A stretch of DNA of 64,000 nt, from positions 16,039,949 through 16,103,948 of the forward strand of contig NC_087066.1 in assembly GCF_963678635.1 (NCBI RefSeq), given 5' to 3'. Within the stretch, counting starts at the first letter, position 1, and each line of letters begins with the position of its first letter. The notes beneath the pieces were generated by a model, which saw only the letters and a program-made list of their open reading frames with translations, made no database searches and was not told the DNA's origin. This DNA is from Symsagittifera roscoffensis. Its lineage: Eukaryota > Xenacoelomorpha > Acoela > Convolutidae. Below, piece by piece: positions 47,870-60,500 of this stretch. A program made the position numbers and the translations under genes.

Positions 47870-48832
47870 TGATTCTCCGACTTGTTTCCTAGATTCGGGA
47901 TGTGAATCCTTTCACAAATCGGAATGCCTAACCTATATACTGCCACTGCCTGATGGTTCATGTCCCGCAGTCTTCTGAGGTGTTTCGACCAAAACAAATG
48001 TGCACTCGAACACAAAAGGATCGTTGATGATGATCGTCCTTTTTTGACACTCCCAGCATCTTCGAAAAAGACAATCGGTTCTCAGTGCAGCCGTTTGGGG
48101 TTGAACGATAGCTTCTCCTTACTTGAGTTTATTCTGCTAAGAACAGAAGCATCGTTATGTTCGTGAGTTTTTTTTTTAATTCATGCTGCTGCGTTTTTTC
48201 TGTCTTCTGGGACGCTAAAAATGGCGCTTCCTTCTCATTCAGACAAATTATTCTGTACGCTTCAATCGCTAATAAATGATAAAATTACTGCAGTTTCCCA
48301 GATAGAATTGACAGCATCAAGGTCTTGTACTTTTTCCTACACCCGAAGAATTCTACTTAGCAAGATGAAAGACTGTAGAGAAAGTCTGCACAGAGGAACG
48401 TTTGAATGACGGAAATGAAAAATTCTTGGTTTAATTGACAAATTGCATTTCATCTGATGCGGGACTTATTGCTTCACTGATTAGGACTCTTTTCCTGATA
48501 AAACTGCAAAAATGGAAGAGCCTTTTGACCATGTTTTTAAAGTAAAGACTGAAACTTCTACTCATCTTGAGTTTTCAGGACGCAACTATCATACTTGTGC
48601 CCGGAAAAAACACCGTAACTTTTAATGTGAAATTTCCAAAATAGTTTTCCTCTCCTAAGTATACCCTTTACCCTTTAACAATTCTCCCCGCCCCATACAT
48701 TTTGTCGCAATAACTATCGAAAGAATGGTTTGAGTATTGACTTTGGTTTTGGCGTTATCTTCTAAATCATGAATTCATTTTCCAGCATAGTTGGGGTGCT
48801 AGATTTGGATCTGCTGTCTTTCCAGCAACTGC

Positions 48833-49210
48833 TTAGACTGTACATCCGAGGGTGCCCACAACAAAAAATCGCAAACCAGAAAGTCGCAGACTAGATAGAC
48901 GCTTTTCACCGACGGCAATTTTCGGAATTTCCCATTTTTTACATATGTTTAAATTCGAGGGAATAAGATTGGTTTCTTTCCTACAGAGACATCTCCCGCG
49001 TCGTTTCGAGTAGTACTTGTGCATTTGCAATGTTTGAGGAAAACGTTTTGAGGAACATTGGGTCTTGGTTATGCAATCTTCCTCCGCCTCACATTGTCGT
49101 AGTTCGAAGATCCTTGTTTGAAGATCCTCGCATGGTGATTGGATTTTTCTAGAGCTTGCACATATGTTTCTAGGGCTTTTTATACGTTTATTCACGACTA
49201 GCTGTGGCAT
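48833..49210 (-). other. Uncharacterised cysteine-containing open frame, 125 codons
   Basis: A basic, cysteine-containing conceptual product (CASSRK, RQCEAEEDC, RGRCLCRK) with no signal peptide and no recognised family. Just upstream (49433-49227) another frame encodes a helical-looking segment that continues only by a one-base shift, so this may be decayed coding sequence. Low confidence. Confidence 0.18.
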
Positions 49211-49488
49211 TAAGACTTTTTTTTAATTATAAGGGGTCTATCTTTGTTCTCAAAGATGAGCTCTGAAACATGATAGTAGATTTCGGCCCACCTCTCGTAC
49301 TCTGAAGCATTAAAATTACCCATTGCTCTAAGTAATTTTGTGCATTTTCCAAGCTTTTTCTCAAAAGTTCACCAGCATCCTTGGTGGTGATGCAGCCGTG
49401 GTTGATTCTAGGGAACTTTGAGACGAGACTCACTTATAGAGCCTACTACTCAGTTATAGAGCCTGACAGACTTAACGTACGTATCTTT

Positions 49489-49784
49489 CTATTCTTTGAG
49501 GCAAACAACAACTTCATTTTTCGATACTTCTTCGAAAACATTTTCAATTTCGCTGCTAGCCTCCTTCATTTCGTACTTATCAGCAATCACAGTCAGTGCA
49601 CAGATGGCAAAGAAAAATAACTGTACCTATTTTACCATCTTTGTGTGTTCTTGTTGTCGAGACAGCAGTGAGTTGGAAATATGGCCTTTTGGCTCCTCGT
49701 CTGGTCAACTTTTCATAAACGGCCGAAAATGTTGAAAATATACTTTCAAACCTCGATCCGTGCACTGTACTCACCTACCAGCAT
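49489..49784 (-). CDS. Possible tiny secreted peptide gene (two exons, 45 aa)
   Basis: Minus strand: exon 1 coding 49784-49779 (Met-Leu), donor ctg/gtaggtgag, 158-bp intron, acceptor ggtacag, exon 2 49620-49489. The product starts MLLFFFAICALTVIADKYEM, a clear signal peptide with likely cleavage near Ala-Asp, and continues as a ~30-residue acidic helix-prone segment with a single Cys near the end (VVCLKE). It could be a small secreted peptide or the start of a longer decayed gene, since helical coding-like sequence lies just downstream. No homologue is recognised. Confidence 0.3.
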
Positions 49785-49799
49785 TTTGACTCAACCGCT

Positions 49800-52655
49800 C
49801 GTTTTCATTTCATAGCACGTGGTTGAATATCTCGCACTACAAAATCGATTCAAAACGAATTGAGGCAGCTAAGTGGTTTTATTAATTCCGTATGCACGAT
49901 TCAAGTTGTAACATTCAAATTTTGATAATCAGCTTGAACTATATAGTTTTGCCAATATTTAAGGTACCTAAGACTTTTCAAGACCAATCAAATGACATTC
50001 GATTCATTCAGGGCTTGTTTTTATGTACGCTATGCTTTAACTTAAGAACATCGAATTTATCAAAATTGCGTAGCTACTACTTCCCGAACACCTGCCTTTT
50101 GAATACCTGACATCCACTTCAAAGCTGTTCATGGACTAGAGATTTGATCTAAGATTGGTATATCCCAAATCTTTGGATACCATATGATCCAGTTGATTGA
50201 GGGAAAACTTCCCCTCAGTCAATAGGCGCTACTTTTTTTATTCCTCACTAGGCGCAAGCCCAAAGTAAAAAATTTTGCGTAAATAGTCGAGTAAGCAACC
50301 CAAATTAATAAAACCTGTTCGCTAGCGTTATTTAGCTGCTTTACTGCAAAAATTTGGCACTTTCCTGAGACCTAAGTACATCGTCCGAAGAACTGACTCG
50401 CCCTTTTGTTTATCACGCGTCGGCGTCCCGCCTTCTTTCTGGACAACAAACGATGTTAACGAGCAAGCAAAATCATGAATCCAATAAAGTAATGCCATTG
50501 AGCAGTAGAAAACACCAATTCCTAGACAAACAAAAAAAATCAAAGCTGTTGAAGGTAAGCTTGCCTTAGTTAAATGATTGTGATGCGAAGCTCGGGTTAA
50601 ACATCGAACACCATTTTCTGATTATTGACTTACAAAGATTAGAATTTTTTGACCCGATTTTTATTGAGTTACACAATTGGCTAAAATTGGCCAAAACTCA
50701 AACATTTCATGTTTTTGTTCTCGCCATCCGTAAAATATTTTTTTGTTTCGTAAAAAATTGAAATATACGCAAACTCTTAAACGATTATCTAAAGGTTGTT
50801 TAAATTCTATTTTTCAGCTCCAAATTTTGATCGCATTAACTTTCGAGCTACACATTTTTGCATTAAATTGGGTTTTTGCCCGAATGTTCATGTTCACTTT
50901 TTTGCACAAAAATCTCATGTCTAAAAAATTTCACTAAAGGTGTCTCCGAAACCTTTTTTCTTAAATTTTTTTCTCATTTCACAAAGATTTGGGTTTATGA
51001 ATTGAATCTTTTTGCACTAGGAAGCTAAAATTCTCGCAGTTCTGATGATATAAGTAAATCATTGAGTTGTATTAATTTTTATTCGTTCATGTTTTTGCGA
51101 CTTATTGACTTTCCACTGCATTTTGTGCGGAACAAGCCGCTATAGTGTTGAATTAACAAAAAGATAAAACGAACTAAAACTGAATTTTCTCGTTTTTGTC
51201 AAATTGAGTTACATTTGGCCAAAAAGGATAAAGACAGTAATTGCTTGGATTAAAATGGGTCAATTCAATTGGTTCAAAACTAATGAGATACACATGCTCA
51301 GTTTCAGTTATTATTACATCAAACGAACCTGTTTACAACTTTGATTTTGAACCAAATGAACTGACTTGTTTTAAGAGTAAAATTTTGGTTCGAAGTTTTG
51401 CATATTTCATAAAAACTAGTAAAGCAATTTTTGTCCGCATCTTTTCTGGCCAATTATACCTTACTTGGAGACAAAACGAGAGTAGAAATTATGTTTTATT
51501 TCATTTTATCTGATTCTTTTAATTCAGCACTATAGTGAATTTTTCAGCACATTATGCAGTGAAAATCCAATAAATTGCAAAAACATGCGTGAACAAAACA
51601 AAACATTCTAATTCTACTGCAAAAAAGAATCACTTCATTGACTCAAATATTTGTTAAATGAGAGAATTTTTATTAAAGCTCACGTTTTTTAAGCACTCTG
51701 TACTGTGGATGTTTCTCTGAAACAACAGAAGAGCAAAAAACATTTCGAATTACGGTTGATTGAGTGTGTCAATTTACTGTGATGCATTCGATAATAGTCT
51801 GATTTAATATCTGGTGATGTGTTTTATTGTTATTTATGTTTTTGTTTAATGATGAAATTTTTAATGATGAAGTATATATATTTTTTTGCCATCGGAGATA
51901 ACTTAAATTTTGGAAGATTACAAAACTTACCTTTTTTGGAAACTGACTGTTTTTGAAAATAGCTGTTTATTTTCCGACTTTTTAGGGTGTTTAATATCGT
52001 AGTATTTTGAATGGAATTGTTTTCGCATATGGCTTTTATTTCATTAACCTGAGGTAAAGTTTTTTGATCTGGAAGACTGTTGCTTAGGCGTTCAGGCCAC
52101 TTGATTTTGTTTTCCAAAAAATTGATTAAGAACAATTGAGTTATCTTCATATCAGTTTCAAAAATGAATTTGCGCAGCTACGATAAAACAAACCTAGTTT
52201 CATCTATGAAAGGTTGTAAGAACTATTGAGCTTTATTGACAGGTCTTCATTTCCAACTTCAGATTAAAAAAAAAGAACTCTCTGATTGGCAATCTCCTAC
52301 GTTGGCCATCCGGTATATTGCAGAGCAAATGTTGCAAAAAAACTCAAATATCGCAAAAAAAGTTCAAATAAAATAAGACAATAGATTAGACAATACTACA
52401 AGATGCATAATTGACTACTTTCGACTCCAAAAAGACGGAAAATAAAGATATAACTTTAATTATGAAAAGGAAGGATTTGATAAAAGTTTTCGAAAAGATT
52501 TCTACATGATTGTAGAAAAATTCATAACTGTTCGCTATGAATGTTAGTTCCTACAAATAGCGCAAGCAATAACGTGTTATATTAGGACAAACCTAGATTC
52601 CACAAATAGCTCGAAATCTGAATTTAAATTGGAAATTTTTTTAAATCATTCTCTT
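49800..52655. other. No supported gene
   Basis: AT-rich sequence. A small inverted repeat lies near 50196-50225 (attgaggg...cccctcagtcaat). A truncated hairpin module (gatgcgaagctcgg) is at about 50582. No coding recognised. Confidence 0.4.
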
Positions 52656-52730
52656 ATAGCAAGGGCATTGCAACCGGGTAGTAAATTTTATCTTGCGAAT
52701 AACGACGTCCACAGAATCTTCAGTTTGTGG
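52656..52730 (+). repeat. SINE leader-module copy
   Basis: agcaagggcattgcaaccgg, then gtagtaaattttatcttgcg and cgtccacag; matches the dispersed leader. Confidence 0.5.
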
Positions 52731-53311
52731 TGATCTTTCACATTGTTTTTTCAGGCTTTTGTCAATGCACAAAAACATTTTGTGCATGTCTCCCCTTTTT
52801 ATGTTTGTGATAAGTTTACCAAGGGTTTTCACTTTTTTATTTTCCTACTTGATCGTCTCGAAACTCTCGGCTTTTCATGGGCTTTGGAGTCCAATTTTGC
52901 GTCGCTTGGCCATAAAATCAGCTTGAGTGAATTTTGAGCGGGGTGACTTTAAAACTGTTTTATGGTTTCAAGGTAAGTTAAAGCAACATGTATGGACACT
53001 TTTTCTCGGATCAACGCTTTGTATCTGCTTCAAAGAACTTTGATGTTAGGCCTAATTGATACTCAATGGTACTATATGTTTTGTTTTTCTCTAAATAATC
53101 TGAAAAAGCAAACCTGGAATTACATTTTCCCATTTTCAGCACTCGGAACAGGGAGGAAAAAATGCTCACCACAATTAAGTGAAAAGTTGGGAAATAATAA
53201 TAGTGAGCTTTCAATTTAACCTAAATTTAGTCAAAACGACCAACACTTCTACCGTGCCCAACTGTTTTTCAAAATCAGTTTCCATCCTTCTGAGTATCAT
53301 GATAAATAAAT

Positions 53312-55349
53312 TTAGTTTCTGATATCTTGAGACATTTGCTCGCGCCAGCCAGCGAACCAGTTCTGATTGTTGCAAATCCATGACTGGTCTTTGCAAATTA
53401 CTTTGTTTTTGAACCAACGAAAAGTCAAAAATTGACCGGGATTCTCATACGGAATTCTGGGAGACCAATGAAGTCCAAGTTTCAGTTGATATGGTGCACC
53501 ATGTTTCTCAAATCTAGTAACATCTGAGACATTCAAGCGTACCAAAATCCCAGTTCCAAAACCGATTTTCGCTATGATGTTAGTACTACACTCAGAAGAG
53601 AAATAAGACTGGATATAATTTAGACGCTTGTGTTCTTCAGAATAGTCAGTCAGTTTATTTAAATATTCTCTGGGTGTCAACAACGCGTCTCTGTAGCCGT
53701 TATTGAAGTAGTAATAATTTTGACCTTGAAAACCACGTATTCGCAACATATCGTCGAGATGATAATTAATTTTTCCTTAAATTATGTTTTTCATACGAGA
53801 AACATTGAGTATATTTTTTCTGATGTTTATATTTTGAAAGTGTAATTCTGGTGAGAATAGACTTGAAGAATTTTTTTAAAAAAACCAGAACAAAACTACC
53901 TGTCTCTCGAGCGAACCAGGAACTATTTATATGTTTAGTTATTTGCCCCTTTTGTTATTTTGATTAAACATTTCAACCCTGAACAGGACTGTTTGAACGG
54001 TTAATTGAATGCGAATGTTTTATCTAGTGACAATTTCAACATTTCAAAAAAAACTAAGGGATGAAGGTGTTCAAGTATACTTAATGTAAATTGCGTTACA
54101 CCCTGATGAAAAAAGCTTTTAACAATCAGCTTAAAGCGAACGGCTTGTTCTTTATGTAATAATATTGACATGTTGCATAAAGCGTTCCTTGACAACAGCC
54201 ATCCCTGACTATATAAAGATTGTGCAATTTGTACACTGGTCTGTACAGAAGCTCGTTTTGTTTGTTTGCAATATCCTGCAATTTTTTAAATCCGTCGATT
54301 GAATCAGCATTCCTTCGTAACACACTGAAGGCCGGGTTGAGCAGAATTTCTAAATTATAATAAAAAACCAGCTATAAATAAAAACAGGCAACCTATTCAA
54401 GTGCTTTTACAACGCTCATAAAATAAAGTGATTGAGAAAACTAGTGAAAATCAGAATTATGAAACAAGGCTGTCGCGAATGCCATATAAATTCCCGGACT
54501 GAGTTCACAGTTTTTATTATCTATAAAAATGCAACAACAGTTTTAAACTTTTTTCCTGGTAGATTCCGTGCTTTTAGTTATATTATCGCTGATGTTTTAA
54601 ATTTCATCTAAAAAACTGTAGCAAACTATAGCTTATTAAAAAACTGTACTCTGCGATGAAGTAATGACGATATACGGATGATTTAGCAATGGAAAAAAAA
54701 AATTAAAAGCACTGAATGAGCAATGAAAATCGTTTTTTCAATTCAAGTTTCAGTATAATTTTAATTTGCTACTGGTTTGTAAGAAAGTTTCTGTAACAAC
54801 CGATAATCATAACACAAAATATTGGTTTTAAACTATCAATTTAATAAATGATTTTTTAATATATCGTTTTTTTAGTTAAAAAACCAATTCAGGACTAACC
54901 TATTTGCAATTTTTTACAACATGAGGACTATTTCAATTTTATGCTATTTTTTTGTTTGAAATAATTATCAAATTTTGGAGGCACCTAGGCAATTTAAAAC
55001 GGCAACCAACCGGGAAAAATGAATTGGAATTAAATGATTTTTTTAGGTTAAACTAAAAACTAAATCAATTTTGAAGTAATTTTTTCATCTTTTTGGTGTT
55101 CGTTTTTGGATTTGTAACCAATGTAATCATACCGTCATTATAGGTGGCGAATGCAATCAAACAGTAATACCGACTGTGCAACCTGCACAATGCCCCATGG
55201 TAGTTATTGGGAATGTCCACAGGAATCATAAACATTAATGAAGACCAAGTAGGGTTGACCACGGAAGAGTTAACAATAATGCCATTGGTTAAGGCAAATT
55301 TAATAATCGAAAAAGAAAAGTTAACAAATATGACAAAAATTGAATGCAT
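53312..55349 (-). CDS. Secreted protein of unrecognised family, gene B (three exons)
   Basis: Exons 55349-55133, 54349-54194 and 53724-53312 join in phase to 261 aa. Paralogue of gene A with the same exon structure; exon 2 is again 156 nt. Signal peptide MHSIFVIFVNFSFSIIKF; then WSSLMFMIPVDIP, CRLHSRYYCLIAF, NELLYRPVYKLHNLYIV, DGC, NYYYFNNGYRDALLTPREYL, ECSTNIIAKIGFGTG, GAPYQLKLG and CKDQSWIC. Divergence from gene A is moderate and concentrated between these blocks, which suggests selection on the protein. No domain is recognised. About 400 bp of non-coding sequence is repeated on both sides of exon 1. Confidence 0.68.
54399..54801 (+). repeat. ~400 bp direct repeat, copy 1 (intron 1 of gene B)
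   Basis: Shares long near-identical blocks with 55518-55932, offset about 1.12 kb: tcccggactgagttcaca, attccgtgcttttagttat, atcgctgatgtttta, gatgaagtaatgacgatata. Copy 1 continues past the point where copy 2 meets the assembly gap. Confidence 0.85.
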
Positions 55350-55517
55350 AATTTTTGTTGTTCTCTATTGGTTTGTAACAAATAAGCTAATATCACTGAT
55401 TTTTACGCAATAACTACTAAACTCTCTGAAGTTTACCAATGTAGAAGAGTAGAGTAGTTGTTTGCGTAGGCACAGGAAGATAGAGTTCGCCGATTGCTTA
55501 TAACACTACAGGCATCA

Positions 55518-55932
55518 AAGTGCTTTGTTTTTACAACGTTCATAAACTAAAATGCTTGAGAAAACTCTTGAAAATCAGAATTTTGAAACGAGTCTGTTGC
55601 GATTGCCATCTAACTTCCCGGACTGAGTTCACAATTGTTATTACCAATAAAAAATACAAGCACAATTTTAATCTTTTTTCTGGTAGGTTCCGTGCTTTTT
55701 CTTATATTATCGCTGATGTTTTAATTTTCATCTAAAAAACTGTAGCAAACTATAGCACATTAAAAAAATGTAATCTGCGATGAAGTAATGACGATATACG
55801 GATGATTTAGCAATGGAAGGTAAAAATTAAAAGCACTGACTGAGCAATCAAAACATGAAAATCGTTTTTTCAATTCAAGTTTTAGTCTAATTTTAGTTTG
55901 TTACTGGTTTGTAAGAAAGTTTCTGTAACAAC
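55518..55932 (+). repeat. ~400 bp direct repeat, copy 2, cut by the gap
   Basis: Second copy, running into the N run at gtttctgtaacaac. It lies upstream of gene B exon 1. Confidence 0.85.
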
Positions 55933-56132
55933 NNNNNNNNNNNNNNNNNNNNNNNNNNNNNNNNNNNNNNNNNNNNNNNNNNNNNNNNNNNNNNNNNNNN
56001 NNNNNNNNNNNNNNNNNNNNNNNNNNNNNNNNNNNNNNNNNNNNNNNNNNNNNNNNNNNNNNNNNNNNNNNNNNNNNNNNNNNNNNNNNNNNNNNNNNNN
56101 NNNNNNNNNNNNNNNNNNNNNNNNNNNNNNNN
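55933..56132. other. Assembly gap of 200 N
   Basis: Exactly 200 Ns, probably a fixed-size placeholder. It separates the secreted-gene region from the capsid array, so the real junction is unknown. Confidence 0.98.
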
Positions 56133-56171
56133 TGAGGATGTAAAGAACACAGTTTGCACATTTAAAAATTG

Positions 56172-57503
56172 TCAACCATGGTACACTGTAGAGTTTTTGA
56201 TGATCTCGCCGTTGCGGTCACTTAATACGACTGATCGACGTTCGCCGAGTACAATCAGGCAAATAGGATTATCAGTAACTTTTTCAATTTCATTTCAACA
56301 CTCAACCGGGCAGCAGCAAGTTCCGGATGAAAACTGCTATCGCTCAAGTGCAAATCACTCGTAAGAGTGAACACCGGGTTAAAGTGGTTGCAGAAATAAG
56401 ACATGTTGAGCAGTTACCGTCGTGATCGAATCCGAGTAATCTCATTGTTGTCGAACAAATTTGTACATGACTTTTTCCTACGTCGATAAACGTTCCTCCT
56501 ATAGAATTTCCCTTGCAAATTACTCGAATTGTTGACAAGTCAAAATCTTCAAAACTGAGAGCAATTTTTTGCAAAGCTTCCTGTAAAATTCTCTTCGGGC
56601 ACCAAAGATAATTGTAGACGACTTGTCGACGCCCGGTTGAAATTTTTGTCTCTAAAATGAACACTAGTTCCGCTTGAAATCAAAAAAGACGCTACCACAA
56701 CTTCTTTAAACTCGTATTTGGCCACTTTTCTAGTAAGAGCGCGGTCAATAGATGAGTGAGCTTTGGCGTGTGATCTAGGCCAGCATTGGTTTCAAGTTCC
56801 AGCATGTGATCTAGGCAAGTAGCATTCACAGATTTTACTCCAAAATTTTGGGTCTTTAGCTGTTATGAACTTTTCAGCAAAACGAATGGATTCATGGCTC
56901 GAGTTAATATAAGGCATACTGCAACCCCAGCTAGTAGATAATTGTCAATACCGGTCAAGAGTGCATCGCTGAGTCGGAAACGAGATCTCCAATTTCGTCC
57001 TGATTTTACAAGTTCGTATCTATTTCTAAAATAAGACCTGATGCTGTTTTGAGTTTTGGTGAGATCGTCTTCCTTTAGTCGCCCTGGCATGCCAAAAAAC
57101 CTTTTCTTTATTTGGCATCGCAAGAAAAAAAACGACTTCCAAAAGTGCCTTGTAAGGATGTAGATTGTTAGATGGCGATAACACAATCGATTCAAACTTA
57201 CTTCTACGTTTTGCCATTCTGCTGTCGTCTTCTTTCCCTGATTCCGACGATGTTGTCCCTGTCCCAACCATCTGCAGCTCCAAGTCCAAATATTCTCGTC
57301 TCTATAACATTCCCGCTAACATCGGTCTTTGACCCCGTAACTTCGAATTCTAAGACTGGCGCATCTGCATTAGTGGGAGGAAAGACGCGCTCGTCATATC
57401 CTCGCTGAAAATTTACGAGTACGTGGCCACTTGAAAACAGATCAAGAGCTGAATTAGTTACCGATGCTGGTGGCTCAGATGTGATAATAGAATTTGAAGA
57501 CAA
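56172..57503 (-). pseudogene. Polinton/adintovirus-type major capsid protein relic, copy 1
   Basis: Successive minus-strand frames, in order, give blocks that follow a double-jelly-roll capsid protein of the Polinton/Maverick-adintovirus type: an N-terminal SALDLF block from 57503, APVLEFEV, a VEVSLN-type strand, NNLHPYKALLE (about 57165-57135), LLTGIDNYLLAGV (about 56975-56935), a receptor-face strand, FEDFDLSTIRVICKG (about 56560), and the C-terminal LDVEV-type strand followed by PICLIVLGERRSV. The intact protein would form the icosahedral shell. This copy is broken: a frameshift just before the HPYKA block, a small deletion relative to copies 2 and 3 after TTSSES, and further frame changes near 56700 and 56400. 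Assignment is by block order and motif, without a database search. Confidence 0.65.
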
Positions 57504-57540
57504 TCATCCTCCTCCTTTTCGTCTCATTGCGATGCTTTAT

Positions 57541-57760
57541 CAACTAGTTAGGTGAAAAAGACCTGTCTGATTCGTTTCTTGGTTGCCTTTTTCTTGTTCT
57601 TTTGATAAGCCCTTTTTCGTTGTTTCGAAATGGCGGGCTTCTTGAGTTGCTTGACCGCCCTCTTCTTCTTTTGAACGCTTCGACGACGGCGTGCTGATCC
57701 TCCTACTTGATTGTGAATTGTATTCCTGAAAACCTACTTTATAGAAGATTTTGGTTTTGA
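57541..57760 (-). pseudogene. Lysine-rich minus-strand ORF relic upstream of capsid copy 1
   Basis: Conceptual product is very basic (SRRISTPSSKRSKE, then lysine-rich). It ends about 40 bases before the capsid ATG, as a neighbouring virion gene might. The best-preserved version is at 62480-62683. A DNA-binding core protein is possible, but no family is recognised. Confidence 0.4.
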
Positions 57761-57891
57761 TTGTCCGTCCAATAGTTCTAATACTTCAATAGCAGCGGCT
57801 GATAAAAAATCGTTTGCCCATGGGATGCCGTATTTTTTAGCATAAGGAATTACAAAGATGCAGAAAAGACTGGAGAGCTCCGTTCAAATGG

Positions 57892-58351
57892 GTGAGGAGA
57901 AGGAGGAAAAAGAAGAAGACTGAGCTTAGTCCGTCAATTGCGGAAGATTCAAAAGACCTCAACGTAAACCAATTACTTGGCCATGTTTATTCTACAAAAA
58001 GTAAGGAGGCAAGTAATGGGATTCAGCAATGCATTCTTGAAGAAATGTATATGTATTCAATACGCGATCGGGTCAAATCAGACGAAGAGCTTCAAAAGTA
58101 CTTGGAAGACAAATAAAATTACGTACGCCAGAACACGAAGGAGTCAACTGACTCGCCTCTATCGGTTGGTTGAGAAGTTTCCTCTGTTTAAAAAGTTAGA
58201 TTCTGGTTTCAAGCCCTCGGAGATACTCAACAAGCTATCGGTCATCGAAGCGGTTTGCGAAACGACTCCAAAGTTGTGGGCAGACGGTGCCACTTTGGTG
58301 GATAACAGCAGTGATAAGGAGAGCAGCACTACCGAAGATGACGAGCAATGA
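57892..58351 (+). pseudogene. Plus-strand array ORF with acidic C-terminus, copy 1
   Basis: Two overlapping frames, 57892-58116 and 57977-58351, appear to be pieces of one product separated by a frameshift. The first has a basic start (RRRRKKKKTELS) and LLGHVYSTKSKE. The second has TRRSQLTRLYRLVEKFPLF, KPSEILNKLSVIEAVCE and an acidic tail (DKESSTTEDDEQ). AATAAA overlaps the end of the stop region (about 58349). It diverges from the lysine-rich ORF on the other strand. Function unknown; probably another viral gene relic. Confidence 0.4.
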
Positions 58352-58868
58352 ATAAACTCATAGAATAACTGCTATATTTATAAGATTTTTATCGCAACAT
58401 TTTTTTTCACTTTAATTTTGATACAAAAATACTAGTGACAAACTCTATTATACCGTCTTGTGAAACAAAGTTAATTAAATTAGCCTTTCCAATTGTTTTT
58501 GAACAAATACAATGAGCAATAAACAAACAATGAAATCCACAAAAAGAACTAATCTAATTTTGAGTTAAGGGAGCAAGTATTTGTTTAATTTGGCTTCGAC
58601 TTTGTAAAGCAGCTCTATTATAGATTGAAGAAAACCACGCTTGAATCGGTCTGTTAAAACTGTCATTAGAATATAGAACTGGTTGCCCATAAAGTTACTA
58701 GTTGAAGCTAATTAAAGCCAATGTTCGCCCAACATACCTATAGGTTGCGTGTTGATAATAGCGAAACCGTTTTTGCTGATTTTTGGAAACATATCCGAGG
58801 AGAAACATCCTAGAAATCTGAAGGATAGTTGAGGATGTAAAGAACACAGTTTGCACATTTCAAAATTT
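58352..58868. other. Array spacer between plus-strand ORF and capsid copy 2
   Basis: AT-rich sequence (58360-58680), then a conserved block (tgcccataaagttactagtt, cctataggttgcgtgttgat) found before each of copies 2, 3 and 4. Confidence 0.6.
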
Positions 58869-60263
58869 TCAACCATGGTACACTGTAGAGTTTTTGATGA
58901 TCTAGCCGTTGCGGTCACTTAATACGACTGATCGACGTTCGCCGAGTACAATCAGGCAAATAGGGTTATCAGTAATTTTTTCAAACTTCACTTCAACATT
59001 CAACCGGGCAGCAGCAAAGTCCGGATGAAAACTGCTATCGCTCAAGTGCAAATCATTCGTAAGAGTGAACACCGGGTTAAAGTGGTTGCGGAAATAAGAC
59101 AGGTTGATCAGTTACCGTCGTGATCGAATCCGAGTAATCTCATTGTAGTCGAACAAATTTGTACATGACTTTTTCCTACGTCGATAATTGTTTCTGCTAT
59201 ATAATTTCCTTTGCAAATTACTCGAGTTGTTGACTAGTCAAAATCTTCAAAACTGAGAGCAATTTGTTGCATAGCTTCCTGTAAAATCCTCTTCGGCACC
59301 AAAATTAATTTTAGACGGCTTATCGACGCCCGGTTGAAATTTTTGTCTCTAAAATGTACACTAGTTCCGCTTGAAATGAAAAAAGACGCTACAACAACTT
59401 CTTTAAACTCGTTTTTGGCCACTTTTCTAGTAAGAGCGCGGTCAATGGATGAGTGAGTTTCGGCATGTGATCTAGGCGAGCATTGGTTTCAAGTTCCAGC
59501 ATGTGATCTAGGCAAGTAGCATTCACAGACTTTACTCGAAAACTTTGGGGCTTAAGTTTTGTTGAACTTTTCAGCAAAACGAATTGATTCATGGATCGAG
59601 TTAATATAAGGCATACTTCAACCCCAGCTAGTAGGTATTTGTCAATACCGGTCAAGAGTGCATCATTGAGTCGGAAACGATATCTCCAATTTCGTCCTGA
59701 TTTTACATGTTCTTATCTATTTCTAAAATAAGGCCTGATGCTGTCTTGAGTTTTCGTGGAATCGTCTTCATTTGGTCGCCATGGCATGCCAAAAAACGCT
59801 TTCTTTATTGGGCATTGCTAGAAAAAACGACTTCCAAAAGTGCCTTGTAAGGATGTAGAATGTTAGACAGCAATAACACAATCCATTCAAACTTACTTCT
59901 ACATTTTGCCATTCTGCTAGATTATTTACAAAAATAAGCTTTTTCGAGTTAGTAGGAGTATTTCTGTCGACAACCGCTTCCGCGTCTTCTTCTTTCTCTG
60001 ATTCCGACGATGTTGTCCCTGTCTCAACCATCTGGAGCTCCAAGTCCAAACATTCTCGTCTCTATAACATTACCGCTAACATCGGTCTTTGACCCCGTAA
60101 CTTCGAATTCTAAGACTGGCGCATCTGCATTAGTGGGAGAAAAGACGCGCTCGTCATATCCTCGCTGAAAATTTACGAGTACGTGGCCACTTGAAAACAG
60201 ATCATGAGCTGAAATAGTTACCGATGCTGGGGGCTCAGATGTGATAATAGAATTTGAAGACAA
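58869..60263 (-). pseudogene. Capsid protein relic, copy 2
   Basis: Same block order as copy 1 at high identity: start at 60263, VEVSLNG region (about 59900), ALLEVV region, GIDKYLLAGV (about 59640), FKEVVVASFFISSG (about 59400), FEDFD (about 59240). Here a stop directly follows FEDFD, where copies 1 and 3 have Leu. It retains the segment deleted in copy 1 but shares the frameshift before the HPYKA block and the degraded C-terminal third. Confidence 0.65.
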
Positions 60264-60300
60264 TCATCCTCCTCCTTTTCGTCTCATCGCGATGCTTAAT

Positions 60301-60500
60301 CAACTAGTTAGGTGAAAAAGACCTGTCTGATTCGTTTCTTGGTTGCCTTTTTCTTGTTCTTTTGATAAGCCCTTTTTCGTTGTTTCGAAATGGCGGGCTT
60401 CCTGAGTTGCTTGACTGCCCTCTTTTTCTTTGGAACGCTTCGAAGACGGCGTGCTGATCCGCCTACTTGCTTGTGAATTGTATTCCTGAAAACCTACTTT
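60301..60500 (-). pseudogene. Lysine-rich ORF relic, copy 2
   Basis: Same sequence as the 57541-57760 relic with small changes; frame interrupted. Confidence 0.4.

Noticed and set aside
57026-57208. Intron in capsid copy 1 (donor-like aagtaagttt, acceptor-like tcttattttag)
   Set aside because: The removed part would include the conserved HPYKALLE block, so the signals are fortuitous and the break is a frameshift.
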